Part shown: piece after piece, positions 1-7,850 of the stretch
Layout: each line of letters starts with the position of its first letter
How positions within the stretch are numbered: the stretch's first letter is position 1
Assembly: GCF_004348265.1 (NCBI RefSeq)
Contig: NZ_SMNT01000059.1
Location: forward strand, 1 to 35,972
DNA length: 35,972 nucleotides
Source: Methylobacterium segetis
GTDB taxonomy: Bacteria > Pseudomonadota > Alphaproteobacteria > Rhizobiales > Beijerinckiaceae
Reading direction: 5' to 3'
Translations under genes and position numbers: made by a program
Notes under the pieces: model-generated
Databases searched by the model: none
What the model saw: the letters and a program-made list of their open reading frames with translations, nothing else
What the model was told of the DNA's origin: nothing

Positions 1-2635
1 CGGCGGGCGCGGCGGCGGGCGCGGCGGCGGCCGCGGCGCGGCGGTATTCGGGGCTCTCCGCGTCGGTGAAGCCGATCTCGATGCGGGCGGGCAGCGCGCC
101 GTCCTCGGCCCGCACCCGCCGCAAGGGCGCCTCGTCGCCGGTGCGCACGAGGTCGTCGGCGGACATTGTCTCGGCGGCCTCGCGGCGGGGGCCGCGCACG
201 CGCAAGGTCCCCGCGACCGCCGAGACGTCGAGGCCGTAGAGCTGCGCCAGCGGCTCCAGGGCCGCGCGGGCGGAGAGCGCCCGGTCGATCACGTAGCCGT
301 CGAGATGGGCCGAGGCCGCGATGTCGAGGGGCGCGGCGATGCCGAGATCGGCGAGGATCGCGGGGATCAGCCGGTCGAGGTCGAGCCCTTCGACGCGCCC
401 CGTGATCCAGTGGCCGAGGACCCAGTTCGGCGCGTCGGCCCAGAGGGTCGCGTAGTCCGGGAAGGCCGGGAAGGGCCGCGCGTCCCAGGCCCAGACGAAG
501 ATCGCCCCCGGCGGCACCATCGGCCCGCCATAGACCGGCGAGACCGGGTTGTGGGCGGGATCGAAGCCCGGCACGGCCGCGTCGAACCGGCCGAGGATCG
601 CCTCGAGGCCGCGGGCCTGGATCAGGTCGTCGCGGGCGCCGCTCGAATGGGGTGGGGCCGCGTTCTCGGCCGATTTCGGGTCGGGGAAGACGTTCGGCCC
701 GTTCGTGCCCTTGTCGACCGCCGGCACCCCGATCTCGGTGAGCCAGATCGGCTTGCTCCGCGGCCGCCACGCGGTCGTGCGGGTCTCGACCCCGCCGTCG
801 CGCTCCACATGCGGGTTCGACCACCACGCGACGAGGTCCTTCGCCCGGTAGATCCAGGGCTTTCCGGCGGCGCCGTCGGTGATCGGGGTGCGCGCCTGCG
901 CCTGCCGCGCCGCCTCGTCCGCGTAGTACCAGTCGAAGGCCTCGCCCGCGCCGAGGCGGCGGCGCAGATAGGCGCGGTCGTAGATGTCGGGCGCCTCGGC
1001 GAGGTCGGCGTGGCCCGGCCCGTCGCGCCAGTCGGACAGGGGCGGGTAGAAGTCGATGCCGACGGCGTCGAGGCTCGGGTCGGAGAAGAGCGCGTCGAGG
1101 GGGAAGCGGACGCTGGCGCCCCCTTCGCGGACATGGGCGCCGTACTCGGTCCAGTCCGCCGCGTAGACGAGGGCGGCGCCCGGCAGGCGCGGGCGCACGG
1201 TCCGGGCGAGGTCGCGCAGGGCCTCGACGGCGGGGTAGCGCGCGGCCTCGCCCCGCACGCGGGTGAGGCCGACGAATTCGCTGCCGAGGATGAAGCCCGA
1301 GATCGGCACGCCGCCCGCCGCCCAGAAGGCGGCGAGGTCCGCGTAGTGCAGCACCATGCGGCGGTAGCCGGACGGCCCGTCGAAGAAGGCGGCGACCTGC
1401 GCGGCCGCCGCCGCCGTCCCGTCCGGGCTGCCCGCGACGCCCGGCGCCGGGTCGCAGGTGATGCGCCCGCGCCAGGGATAGGCCGGCTGGTGCGAGGCAC
1501 CCGGATCGCGCGGGTCCGGCAGGGCGTTTCCGGCCGGCACGTCCATCATCAGGAACGGGTAGAGCACGACCTTCAGCCCGCGGCGGACGAGCTCCGCGAC
1601 GAGGCGCCCGAGCCCGGCATCGGACGGGGTGCCGCCATAGGCCGGGCCGCCGTCCGGCCCCCGCGAGACGATGCGGGCGGTGCCCCGGCCGGAGCCCGCC
1701 ACGCTCCACTCCGCGCCGATCGTGCGCCTCGTCCCGTCCTCGACCCGCGGCGCCACGGTGCAATGCCCGGCCCGGAGATCGTCCCCGAACCAGGAGACCA
1801 CCACCGAAACCCGTTCGAGGCGCGGGCAGAGCGCCTGCAGGGCGTCGAGGGAGGCCAGCACGTCGGTCGCCCCCTGGAGCTGGACGCGGTTGGCGGCCCG
1901 GCTCGCGCCGAGGCCGAGATCCTCCGTGACGGGCAGCGGGTCGAGCCCGGATTCGGTGGCGCCGGGGATCAGGTTGACGGCCCGGATCAGGCGGCCCAGC
2001 CCCGCCACCGGCCGCACCACCTCGAAGGCGAGCTGCGGGATGCGGTTGCCGTAGGCGGCGAGCGGCATCGCCTCGAACACGACGTAGGCGAGGCCGCGAT
2101 AGGCGGGGGCGTTCTCCGCGCCCTCCTTCGCGACGATCAGCGGGTCCGGCGCCTGGTCGGCGCGGCCGGTATGGACGCGGTGGGTGAGGGTCGTGAGGTC
2201 GACCTCCTGCCCGTTCGCCCAGACCCGGCGCACCAGCGCGATCTCGCCCTCGCAGAGGCCGACCGCGAGATTGGCCGAGTAGGCGTAGGTGGTGCGCAGG
2301 GTCTTGCCGCCGCCGCCGCCCTTGGCGCCGGAGCCGCCGCGCTCCACGCTCTTCGTCGCGACCTCAAGGGGCCGCGTCGCCCAGATCAGCGTGCCGCCGA
2401 TGCGGGCGCGGCCGTAGACCCTGGGCACCGGGTCGCCCTCCGTCGAGGACAGGCCCGCGAGATCGGCGAGCCGCGGCCCCTCGACCTGACGCGGGCCGGA
2501 GCCCGGCCCGAGCAGCGCCCCGTCGATCGCCCCGCCGGCCGCGGCCCCGACCACCCGCCCGATCAGCCCGCCCACGGGGCCGCCGAGCGCGGTGCCGAGC
2601 GCGGCGCCCGCCGTGGACAGGATCAGCGTCGCCAT
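1..2635 (-). CDS. GTA gp15: host-specificity / tail-tip protein with TIM-barrel domain (3' partial)
   Basis: The reading frame is open for 878 codons from the ATG at 2635 to the window edge, so the C-terminus is missing. The N-terminus is a Gly/Ala-rich segment with GxxxG spacing, followed by a conserved tail-tip region with a Gly-rich loop near residue 105. Residues about 430-740 match the GTA TIM-barrel domain: DWYYADEA near 568, the tryptophan-rich KDLVAWWSNPH segment, and WLTEIGVPAVDKG near 632, whose Glu sits where glycoside hydrolases carry a catalytic acid. In Rhodobacter capsulatus GTA the homologue (about 1300 aa) forms the megatron at the tail tip that contacts the host envelope. 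A GGAG sequence lies 7 nt before the start. It is the last visible gene of the tail operon, 33 bp after gp14. The family call is firm; glycosidase activity is not shown. Confidence 0.93.
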   Translation of the reverse strand, partial: MATLILSTAGAALGTALGGPVGGLIGRVVGAAAGGAIDGALLGPGSGPRQVEGPRLADLAGLSSTEGDPVPRVYGRARIGGTLIWATRPLEVATKSVERGGSGAKGGGGGKTLRTTYAYSANLAVGLCEGEIALVRRVWANGQEVDLTTLTHRVHTGRADQAPDPLIVAKEGAENAPAYRGLAYVVFEAMPLAAYGNRIPQLAFEVVRPVAGLGRLIRAVNLIPGATESGLDPLPVTEDLGLGASRAANRVQLQGATDVLASLDALQALCPRLERVSVVVSWFGDDLRAGHCTVAPRVEDGTRRTIGAEWSVAGSGRGTARIVSRGPDGGPAYGGTPSDAGLGRLVAELVRRGLKVVLYPFLMMDVPAGNALPDPRDPGASHQPAYPWRGRITCDPAPGVAGSPDGTAAAAAQVAAFFDGPSGYRRMVLHYADLAAFWAAGGVPISGFILGSEFVGLTRVRGEAARYPAVEALRDLARTVRPRLPGAALVYAADWTEYGAHVREGGASVRFPLDALFSDPSLDAVGIDFYPPLSDWRDGPGHADLAEAPDIYDRAYLRRRLGAGEAFDWYYADEAARQAQARTPITDGAAGKPWIYRAKDLVAWWSNPHVERDGGVETRTTAWRPRSKPIWLTEIGVPAVDKGTNGPNVFPDPKSAENAAPPHSSGARDDLIQARGLEAILGRFDAAVPGFDPAHNPVSPVYGGPMVPPGAIFVWAWDARPFPAFPDYATLWADAPNWVLGHWITGRVEGLDLDRLIPAILADLGIAAPLDIAASAHLDGYVIDRALSARAALEPLAQLYGLDVSAVAGTLRVRGPRREAAETMSADDLVRTGDEAPLRRVRAEDGALPARIEIGFTDAESPEYRRAAAAAAPAAAPA

Positions 2636-2668
2636 GGCGGGCTCCGGAAGGACGATTCGTCTCAGGTG

Positions 2669-3130
2669 TCAGGGATCGCCGGTTCGGCTCTCGGGCGCCT
2701 CCGGGAACCGGAAGGCGTGCGCGAGGTGGCGCCGCCACCAGCGGGTGAGCGCCACCTCCGCCACGGCTGCCCCGTCATGGGCGTGGATCATGGAGCCCCG
2801 CCCCGTGGCGATGGCGCAGTGGCGGGCGGGCAGGTGCGCCCGGAAGGCGAAGAGCAGGAGATCGCCGGGGGCGGGCTCGTAGCCGGGGCCGATCGGCACC
2901 GGGAGGAGGTGGCGGGCGGCCGCCTCCGCCAGCGGGTCGGTGCCGGGGGCGGCCGATTCCGCCCAGGAGGCCGCGTAGGGCGGGGCGGCCTCCGGCTCGG
3001 GGCCGAGGCATTCCCGCCAGACGCCCCGCACGAGGCCGAGGCAGTCGCAGGCGACTCCTCTGAGCGAGGCCTGATGCCGGTAGGGCGTGCCGATCCAGCC
3101 GCGCGCCGCGGCGACCACCGCGTCCCTCAT
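2669..3130 (-). CDS. GTA gp14: NlpC/P60-family cell-wall peptidase
   Basis: This 153-residue protein has the NlpC/P60 fold signature. The catalytic Cys is in CDCLGLVRG (C30), the family His is in RHCAIATG (H104), and a GDLLLF segment precedes the His as in phage tail endopeptidases (TIGR02219-type). GTA gp14 is a baseplate peptidase thought to cut peptidoglycan during DNA delivery. I start it at the ATG at 3130, because GGGGGAGGG lies about 7 nt upstream; a TTG two codons earlier would place the start too close to that site. It sits between gp13 and gp15 in the usual GTA order. The only oddity is the pair of cysteines at 28 and 30; by alignment to the DCxGL motif the second is the nucleophile. 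Confidence 0.93.
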   Translation of the reverse strand: MRDAVVAAARGWIGTPYRHQASLRGVACDCLGLVRGVWRECLGPEPEAAPPYAASWAESAAPGTDPLAEAAARHLLPVPIGPGYEPAPGDLLLFAFRAHLPARHCAIATGRGSMIHAHDGAAVAEVALTRWWRRHLAHAFRFPEAPESRTGDP

Positions 3131-3145
3131 GATCAACCCTCCCCC

Positions 3146-4057
3146 TCAGCCGGCGCGGAACAGGCTGCCGCCGTCGAGCGGGGGGCCGGCGGCTTGGCCG
3201 GTCCCCTGGCCCCCGGCCTGGCGCAGCACGAAGTCGTTGCCCGGCAGGTGCGGGAAGCCGCGGAAGTTCGGGGCGTTCCGGTAGCGCCCGGCGCAGGTGG
3301 CGAGGCGCTTGTCGCAGCCCGGGATCAGCGTGAAGGCATCACCCGCCGCGACCGCGCGGGCCGGCACCTCCCGCAGGTCGAGCCGCGTGCCGGCGCGCCC
3401 CGCGACCTGGGCCCGGATGTCGGCGGAGAGCCCGGCATTGGCGCCCCCCGTCCAGGCGAGGCGCCCGCCCGGGAAAGCGGCGTCCGGGAGGAGGCCGGAG
3501 AGGCTCACGAGGAGGCTGCCCCGCTCCGGCTCGCCGATCACCCGGCCCGCGATCCGCAAGGGGCCGAGATCGACGCCGCAGCGGGCGTCGCCGAGGTCCG
3601 CGTCGCAGGTGGCGCGGAAGCTGCGGCCGCGCTCGGCGTCGAGGCGCTCCATCAGGCCGCGGAGTTCTGCCACGAAGGCGTCGCCCGCCCGCCGGATCTC
3701 GCCGAGGCTGGCGACGTCGAGGAGGAGGCGCGCCTCGGGCTCCGCCCAGTCGACGAGCCAGGTCTCGACGGCGGCCCCGTCGTAGAGCCCGGCGGCGATG
3801 TCGGCCTCGGTGAGGCCGAGCGCGGTGAGCGCCCCGGAGACGTCCCCGCCGGAGACCGCGAAGCCGAGCTCGGCGCTGGCCTCCGCCGCCGCGAGGCCGG
3901 TTCGGGCGGCGTGCACGAGCCCGCCGAGGGTGAGGTCGCGGTCGTGGTCGGTGAAGCCGAGGCGCAGGCCGTCGCGGCGCGTCAGCGACCAGCAATGGCA
4001 GAGGGTCGTCGCGCCCGCGGCGAGGCGCGCGGCGAGGGCGGGGGGGAGGTCGCGCAT
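3146..4057 (-). CDS. GTA gp13: DUF2163 / BR0599-type baseplate hub protein
   Basis: A 303-residue protein with a DUF2163 N-terminal half and a C-terminal domain of the phiJL001 Gp84/BR0599 type. Diagnostic segments are LGFTDHDRDLTLGG near residues 33-46, CDADLGDARCGVDLG near 150, and the C-terminal CDKRLATCAGRYRNAPNFRGFP near 250. The four cysteines in those last two segments are spaced as in GTA hub proteins, for which a bound iron-sulfur cluster was reported in the R. capsulatus particle structure (from memory; the ligand assignment here is inference). The ATG at 4057 has GGAG about 9 nt upstream. It lies directly after gp12 in the tail operon with a 13 bp gap, and gp14 follows at 15 bp. 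Confidence 0.93.
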   Translation of the reverse strand: MRDLPPALAARLAAGATTLCHCWSLTRRDGLRLGFTDHDRDLTLGGLVHAARTGLAAAEASAELGFAVSGGDVSGALTALGLTEADIAAGLYDGAAVETWLVDWAEPEARLLLDVASLGEIRRAGDAFVAELRGLMERLDAERGRSFRATCDADLGDARCGVDLGPLRIAGRVIGEPERGSLLVSLSGLLPDAAFPGGRLAWTGGANAGLSADIRAQVAGRAGTRLDLREVPARAVAAGDAFTLIPGCDKRLATCAGRYRNAPNFRGFPHLPGNDFVLRQAGGQGTGQAAGPPLDGGSLFRAG

Positions 4058-4070
4058 CGGCCGTCTCCGC

Positions 4071-4712
4071 TCAGGGCACGATCTCGACGAGGGGGACCTT
4101 CGGGATCTCGCCCGCCGTGAAGGCTTCGAGGTCGACCGTGAGGTCGTCGGTGTCGAAGCGGACGGGCACGTCGAACTCGAAGCCCGCGGTGACGGGAGCG
4201 CCCGCGGGCGGGGCGGCCCCGCTCGCGAAGGTGAGGAGGCCCGTCGTCGCGTCGCAGGCGAAGCGTCCCCGCGCCACCTCGAGGCCGGCCACCGCCACCC
4301 GCACAGTCTCGGCCACGGGCTTGGCGATGGCGCGCCGGTAGGGCAGCGGGCCGCCGCCGTAGGTCTTGGCCAGGGCGAAGGTGCGGGTCGCCCCGTCGCC
4401 GGTGCCGAGGGGCTGGTCGGTCGGCCCGATCGCCCGGCCGGGCGGTCCCGAGCGGAAATCGACCCGGTCGCGGTAGCGGAAGCCGTAGAGGCGCCCGCGC
4501 CGCTCCTCGAAGAAGCTCACGACCGCGTGCAGCGCGTCGAGGCTGCGGATGCCGAAGCCGGCATCGTAGCGGCGCCGGGAATCCGCCCAGCGGCTGTTGC
4601 GGTGCTCGCGGCCCGAGGCCAGCGTCACGATCTCGGTGAGCCGGCTCGGGCCGCCGCTGCCGCGCAGGGAGACGTCGAGGGGAAAGCGCACCTCGTGGAA
4701 ATCGGCGGGCAT
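4071..4712 (-). CDS. GTA gp12: DUF2460 (TIGR02217) distal tail protein
   Basis: The 213-residue product matches the DUF2460/TIGR02217 family throughout: F-HEVRFP at the start, a conserved GREHRNSRWADSRRRYD segment near residues 35-49, then FFEERRGRLYGFRYRDRVDF near 67-86 and the C-terminal GFEFDVPVRFDTD. In GTA particles this protein forms the distal tail ring between the tube and the baseplate hub. Length is normal for the family (about 210 aa). The start at 4712 has GGAG 7-8 nt upstream. It lies between the small tape-measure-like gp11 and gp13, as in other alphaproteobacterial GTAs. Confidence 0.95.
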   Translation of the reverse strand: MPADFHEVRFPLDVSLRGSGGPSRLTEIVTLASGREHRNSRWADSRRRYDAGFGIRSLDALHAVVSFFEERRGRLYGFRYRDRVDFRSGPPGRAIGPTDQPLGTGDGATRTFALAKTYGGGPLPYRRAIAKPVAETVRVAVAGLEVARGRFACDATTGLLTFASGAAPPAGAPVTAGFEFDVPVRFDTDDLTVDLEAFTAGEIPKVPLVEIVP

Positions 4713-4755
4713 GGGGACGCTCCGTGTCGCGGGACGGGTCCGGGCGGATGCGGGC

Positions 4756-5334
4756 TCACAGGGCGCGCCGCCCGCGGGCGACGGCGCGGGCGAGCTGGGC
4801 GGCGACCTGCGCCTCGGAGCGCTGGAAGCCCGCGACGTCGGGCGTCGCGATGTTGACGGTGATCGCGACGGGCCGCTGGCCCGCGCCGGCCGCGACGCCG
4901 AGGCGCCCGTCGCTGCCGCGCCTCAGCGGCAGGATCGCCTCTGGCCCCGCCTCGCCCATCAGCCCGGTGCCGTCGCGCATCGGGAAGTACGTGGGCGCGG
5001 CGACCACGCCGCCGCCCGCGAAGGGCCGGACCCGGCCCGCGGAGAGGACGCCGCCGCGGGCGAAGGCCGCCTCGCCCCCGAGGGAGGGCGTGCCGAGGAG
5101 GCCGTTCACGAGGCCGGTGATGCCCTGCTTCACCGGGTTCAGCGCCGCCTTGACGGCGAGGCCGGCGAGCTTCGCGGACAGCGAGCCGAGCAGGCTGTCG
5201 AGCTGGCGCCCCGTCCCGAGATTGCGGGCGAGCGCGTTCGAGAGGCTCTGCCCGAATTTCTGGGCGAGCCGGTCGAGGGCGTCGAGCTGCTTGACGCGGG
5301 CCGCGTTGGCGCGGTCGAGGTCGGTCTCGGTCAT
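4756..5334 (-). CDS. GTA gp11: short tail tape measure protein
   Basis: A 192-residue protein. The N-terminal third is helical and charged (TETDLDRANAARVKQLDALDRL), followed by an Ala/Leu-rich hydrophobic stretch (AKLAGLAVKAALNPVKQGITGLV). The C-terminal half has the FARGGVL, GGGVVAAPTYFPM and GLMGEAGPEAILPLRRG motifs typical of the end of phage tape measure proteins. GTA tape measures are far shorter than those of siphophages because the tail is short, and the size here is normal for gp11. The ATG at 5334 has CCGGAG 7 nt upstream. The 124 bp gap to gp10.1 carries a REP-like palindrome, unusual in an otherwise tight operon. Confidence 0.9.
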   Translation of the reverse strand: MTETDLDRANAARVKQLDALDRLAQKFGQSLSNALARNLGTGRQLDSLLGSLSAKLAGLAVKAALNPVKQGITGLVNGLLGTPSLGGEAAFARGGVLSAGRVRPFAGGGVVAAPTYFPMRDGTGLMGEAGPEAILPLRRGSDGRLGVAAGAGQRPVAITVNIATPDVAGFQRSEAQVAAQLARAVARGRRAL

Positions 5335-5382
5335 GGGGCGGCTCCGGGCGCGGTCTGCGGGCTTCGAGGGTCGAGCGCGGGT

Positions 5383-5406
5383 CCCCTCGCCCGTCCGGGA
5401 GAGGGG
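5383..5406. repeat. REP-like palindrome between gp10.1 and gp11
   Basis: CCCCTC-G-CCCG, TC, CGGG-A-GAGGGG forms a hairpin with one G/A mismatch. The same core recurs at 14834-14855 and 16097-16118. No coding potential is evident. Confidence 0.6.
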
Positions 5407-5458
5407 GCGCCTCGCGTCTCGGGCCGCGGCGCCTCGGCGGGGTGATGCGGGGCGCGCC

Positions 5459-5677
5459 TCAGGCCCCGTCCGGAAACGCCGCGAGGAGGCGCGCGAGGTC
5501 GGCGCGGCGGGCCGCCTCGGGGGCGCGCGCGGCGCCGGCGGCGAGCGCCAGCTCCCGCGGCGTGGCGGACCAGAGGTCCTGCGGGCGCCAGCGCAGGGCG
5601 TGGAGCCCGAGCGTCAGCGCGGAATCCCACGGGAAGGCGGGGATGTCTCCCCTCTCTCGGCCTCCCGTGGCGGGCAA
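5459..5677 (-). CDS. GTA gp10.1: tail assembly chaperone (TAC_6 / DUF2376 family)
   Basis: The diagnostic segment FPWDSALTLGLHALR followed by WSATPRELALAAG is the hallmark of the small GTA chaperone family, about 60 aa, and the frame ends at 5459. The start is unclear because there is no in-frame ATG or GTG nearby. A TTG at 5677 gives 72 aa; a non-canonical ATC at 5644, preceded by a purine-rich GAGAGGGGAG, would give 61 aa, closer to the family length. The gene overlaps the 3' end of gp10 by about 60 nt and lies in the -1 frame relative to it, the same relation as chaperone pairs made by ribosomal frameshifting in lambda-like phages. Tail chaperones coat the tape measure during tail assembly. 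The family call is good; the 5' end is not settled. Confidence 0.75.
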   Translation of the reverse strand: MPATGGRERGDIPAFPWDSALTLGLHALRWRPQDLWSATPRELALAAGAARAPEAARRADLARLLAAFPDGA

Positions 5678-6027
5678 GGGTCCGAGGTCGGATCCGACGA
5701 TGAATCCGGTTCCCCGAAGGCGGCAGCGAGGGCCTCGCCGAGCGCCTCCGTCACCGCCGCGATGCCGCCCGCGAGCGGCAGCCGGGCGACGCCCGCATCG
5801 TCGATGTCGTGGCCGCCGCCGCGGAGCGCGGCGCCGAGGAGCGCGATGAGGTCGCGCGCGGCAAGCCGCCCGCCCGCGAAGCGCTCCGCGAGGCCGGCGA
5901 GGTCGGGGGCGCCGAGCGCCGTCTCCAGTTCGGCGAGCGCCCCGAGGGTGAGGCAGAGGGTGAGGCGCTCGCCCCCGAGGTCGAGCGGCACCTCGCCGCG
6001 GCGGCGGTTCGCCATGCGCGGGCTCAT
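5614..6027 (-). CDS. GTA gp10: Phage_TAC_11 family protein
   Basis: A 137-residue protein with the GTA-gp10 core: MANRRRGEVPLDLGG, then RLTLCLTLGALAELETALGAPDL near residues 21-43, FAGGRLAARDLIALLGAALRGGGH near 50-73, and an alpha-helical segment to about residue 103. The last 30 or so residues (Ser/Pro/Glu-rich) lack family features and run over the start of gp10.1, so the functional protein may end earlier or be extended by a -1 frameshift. Its ATG lies 2 bp after the gp9 stop codon, so translational coupling is likely. A second Met four codons in is an alternative start. It is probably a tail assembly chaperone acting with gp10.1. Confidence 0.88.
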   Translation of the reverse strand: MSPRMANRRRGEVPLDLGGERLTLCLTLGALAELETALGAPDLAGLAERFAGGRLAARDLIALLGAALRGGGHDIDDAGVARLPLAGGIAAVTEALGEALAAAFGEPDSSSDPTSDPCPPREAERGETSPPSRGIPR

Positions 6028-6029
6028 GC

Positions 6030-6440
6030 TCAGATCGCCGTGAAGCCGATGGCGCCGGCCGATTCCAGCGCCATGTCGAAGGTGACCTCGCCCGCATGGT
6101 CGCCGCGGTATTCCAGCGCCGTGACCTGGAAGGGTCCCTCCAGGATGCCGAAGGAGGGCACCACGATCTGGAAGGTCTCGATCAGCCCGTCGAAGAAGAG
6201 CTGGCGCAGGCGCAGGTCCGACGCCTCGTCGCGGAACACGCCCGCCCCCGAGATCGCGGCGCGGCGCATGCCGGCGCCCGCGAGCAACTCGCGCCAGCGC
6301 CCGGCCGAATCCGCGTTCGTGACGTCGACGGCCTCCGCGTTGAAGGCGATCTGCCGGGCGCGCAGCCCCGCCACGGCGACGAAGCCGCCGCTGCCGTTGC
6401 CGGCCTTGATGAGGAGGTCCTTGCCTTTCTGGGCGGTCAT
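6030..6440 (-). CDS. GTA gp9: major tail tube protein (TP901-1 family)
   Basis: The 136-residue product aligns along its length with phage major tail proteins of the TP901-1/GTA gp9 type: MTAQKGKDLLIKAG at the start, VAVAGLRARQIAFNAEAVDVTNADSAGRWRELL near residues 20-53, and FQVTALEYRGDHAGEVTFDMALESAGAIGF at the end. It polymerises into the tail tube. The start has GGAG 8 nt upstream. It is followed within 2 bp by gp10 and preceded by gp8 at a 22 bp gap. The length is exactly what the family shows. Confidence 0.95.
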   Translation of the reverse strand: MTAQKGKDLLIKAGNGSGGFVAVAGLRARQIAFNAEAVDVTNADSAGRWRELLAGAGMRRAAISGAGVFRDEASDLRLRQLFFDGLIETFQIVVPSFGILEGPFQVTALEYRGDHAGEVTFDMALESAGAIGFTAI

Positions 6441-6462
6441 CGGGGGCTCCGGTCGCGAGGGT

Positions 6463-6870
6463 TCAGGCCGCCTCGGTGACGGCGTCGAGGATCAGGACGC
6501 AGCGCGCTTCGCCGCTCGCCTCGTCGCGGGTGGCCTTGAGCGCCTGCACCCGGCAGGTCACGAGGGCGTGGCCGGCGGGGGCGAGACCGCCCTCGCTCAG
6601 GAGCGCGGCGATGCGCTCGGCCGCGTCGAGGCCGGTGCGGGCGGAGCCGGGCTTGGCGAAGACGACGAGGGCGTGGCTGTGGGCGTGGCGGGCCGCGCCG
6701 TCGACGGAGGCGTCGCGGATCTCGGCATCGCCGAACATCGCGTAGACGGGCGCGGCACCCCGCGGCGGCTCGTCGTGGAGGCGCAGGCGCCCGCCCATCA
6801 GGCCGATCAGCGTCGCGTCGGCGGCAAGCCGCGCGAGGATCGCCGCGCGCAGGGCGAGGAGCGGGCTCAC
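6463..6870 (-). CDS. GTA gp8: DUF3168 tail terminator
   Basis: A 135-residue DUF3168 protein: LLALRAAILARLAADATLIGLMGGRLRLHDEPP at the start, then FGDAEIRDASVDG, a HAHSHALVVFAKPGSARTGL segment near residues 57-75, AERIAALLSE, and a C-terminal CRVQALKATRDEASGEARCVLILDAVTE. Members of this family cap the tail tube at the head-proximal end. I start it at the GTG at 6870, because that codon forms a GTGA overlap with the gp7 stop codon, a typical coupled arrangement; longer versions in the same frame read through gp7 and lack family features. Confidence 0.92.
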   Translation of the reverse strand: MSPLLALRAAILARLAADATLIGLMGGRLRLHDEPPRGAAPVYAMFGDAEIRDASVDGAARHAHSHALVVFAKPGSARTGLDAAERIAALLSEGGLAPAGHALVTCRVQALKATRDEASGEARCVLILDAVTEAA

Positions 6871-7253
6871 GGCGTCTCCTCCGGCACTTCCTCGACGCGG
6901 CAGACGAGGTCGCCGCCCGGCGGCCCGGCGGGCGCGAGGCTGCGGATGACGAAGCGGCGCGGGCCGGCGCAGAGGCGCATCGCGGGCGCGAGGCCGCTGC
7001 GCGCGCGCAGGGTGATGCGGTGGGTGGCGACCGGATCGCCGCGGCCGCCGCGCAGGCGCGTGCGCTCCGCCTCGCCCACGGGCTCGATCGCCCCCCACAG
7101 GACCGGGCCGGAGACGTAGCGGCGGAGTACCCCGCCGAACCCGTCCGGGTCCTCGACCGGGCGTTCGAGCACGAAGCGGCGGCGGCGCGCCCCGAGGGCG
7201 GGCCGTGCGGAGGGACGCGTCATGGAGGAGCGCGTCATGAAGGGGCGGGTCAT
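6867..7253 (-). CDS. GTA gp7: head closure / head-tail adaptor protein
   Basis: A 128-residue protein of the phage head-tail joining family (pfam05521-like). After a repetitive N-terminal MTR-rich stretch with three possible Met starts (positions 1, 6 and 11), the core runs from RRRRFVLERPVEDPDGFGGVLRRYVSGPVLWGAIEP to ITLRARSGLAPAMRL and RFVIRSLAPAGPPG. The stop overlaps the gp8 GTG. None of the three Met codons has a convincing ribosome binding site, so the first is kept by default; the true start may be the third. It joins the connector to the tail terminator. Confidence 0.88.
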   Translation of the reverse strand: MTRPFMTRSSMTRPSARPALGARRRRFVLERPVEDPDGFGGVLRRYVSGPVLWGAIEPVGEAERTRLRGGRGDPVATHRITLRARSGLAPAMRLCAGPRRFVIRSLAPAGPPGGDLVCRVEEVPEETP

Positions 7254-7268
7254 GGCGGCGACTCGCGG

Positions 7269-7850
7269 TCAGAGGGTCAGGCGGCGATAGGGCGCGACGA
7301 GGGCGGCGGCGTCGGGCGGCAGGCCGCCGGCCGGCTCGTCGCCGCGATGCTCGAACCAGAGCGCCGCGAGGCGGCGGATCGCGAGCAGGATCGGTGGCGG
7401 CACCGGCGGCCCGGCCCCGCCATGCCCGGCCCCGAGCTCGAGCGCGAGGCTGCGGCCGAGGAGCGGCGGCGGGCTGCCCTCGACGAGGAGGACCGGCGCC
7501 TCGACGCGGTCCGGCCCGAGGCGCAGCAGCCCAACCGGGAGCGCGGTCGCGGTGCCGTCCCGGGCCAGCAGGTTCGCCGCCTCGATCGCGACGACGGGGG
7601 CGAGGGGCAGGGTGAGCCCGCCCTCCGACGGCCAGGCGGGGAGGACGAGGCGGAAGCGGCCGGGCACGAGGATGCGGCGCGTCTCCGCCTCAATCCGCGC
7701 GCGGGCGGCCGCGAGGAGGGCGGCAACGAGCCCGTCCTCCGCTGTGTCGTCCGGGTCGAGGCGCAGGTCGAGCCGCATCTCGGCGAGGCTCACCGGCTCG
7801 ACGGCGGGTCCGTCGAGCCGTATCGGAGGCGTCGGGAGGGCAGGGCTCAT
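7269..7850 (-). CDS. GTA gp6: head-tail connector protein
   Basis: The 193-residue product starts MSPALPTPPIRLDGPAVEPVS and continues LAEMRLDLRLDPDDTAEDGLVAALLAAARARIEAET, the standard opening of phiE125 gp8/GTA gp6 connectors, with a C-terminal ILLAIRRLAALWFEHRGD helix. It forms the ring below the portal. The ATG at 7850 has GGAG about 9 nt upstream; the frame remains open further but without family similarity. The gene is the first of the tail block after the protease island, and its start codon interlocks with the ATG of the divergent trypsin gene (CATG, 7848-7851). Its promoter must therefore lie within that gene's coding sequence, or transcription must come through from further away. Confidence 0.92.
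   Translation of the reverse strand: MSPALPTPPIRLDGPAVEPVSLAEMRLDLRLDPDDTAEDGLVAALLAAARARIEAETRRILVPGRFRLVLPAWPSEGGLTLPLAPVVAIEAANLLARDGTATALPVGLLRLGPDRVEAPVLLVEGSPPPLLGRSLALELGAGHGGAGPPVPPPILLAIRRLAALWFEHRGDEPAGGLPPDAAALVAPYRRLTL

Noticed and set aside
305..4120. A 1271-codon plus-strand open frame opposite gp12-gp15
   Set aside because: Its translation is dominated by Arg, Gly, Ala and Glu without any domain, while the minus strand encodes four recognisable GTA proteins. It is an antisense shadow of high-GC codon bias.
5614..5700. Canonical -1 slippery heptamer at the gp10/gp10.1 junction
   Set aside because: None of the X-XXY-YYZ type is present in the gp10 frame. A GGGG run favours the +1 direction, the wrong frame for gp10.1.
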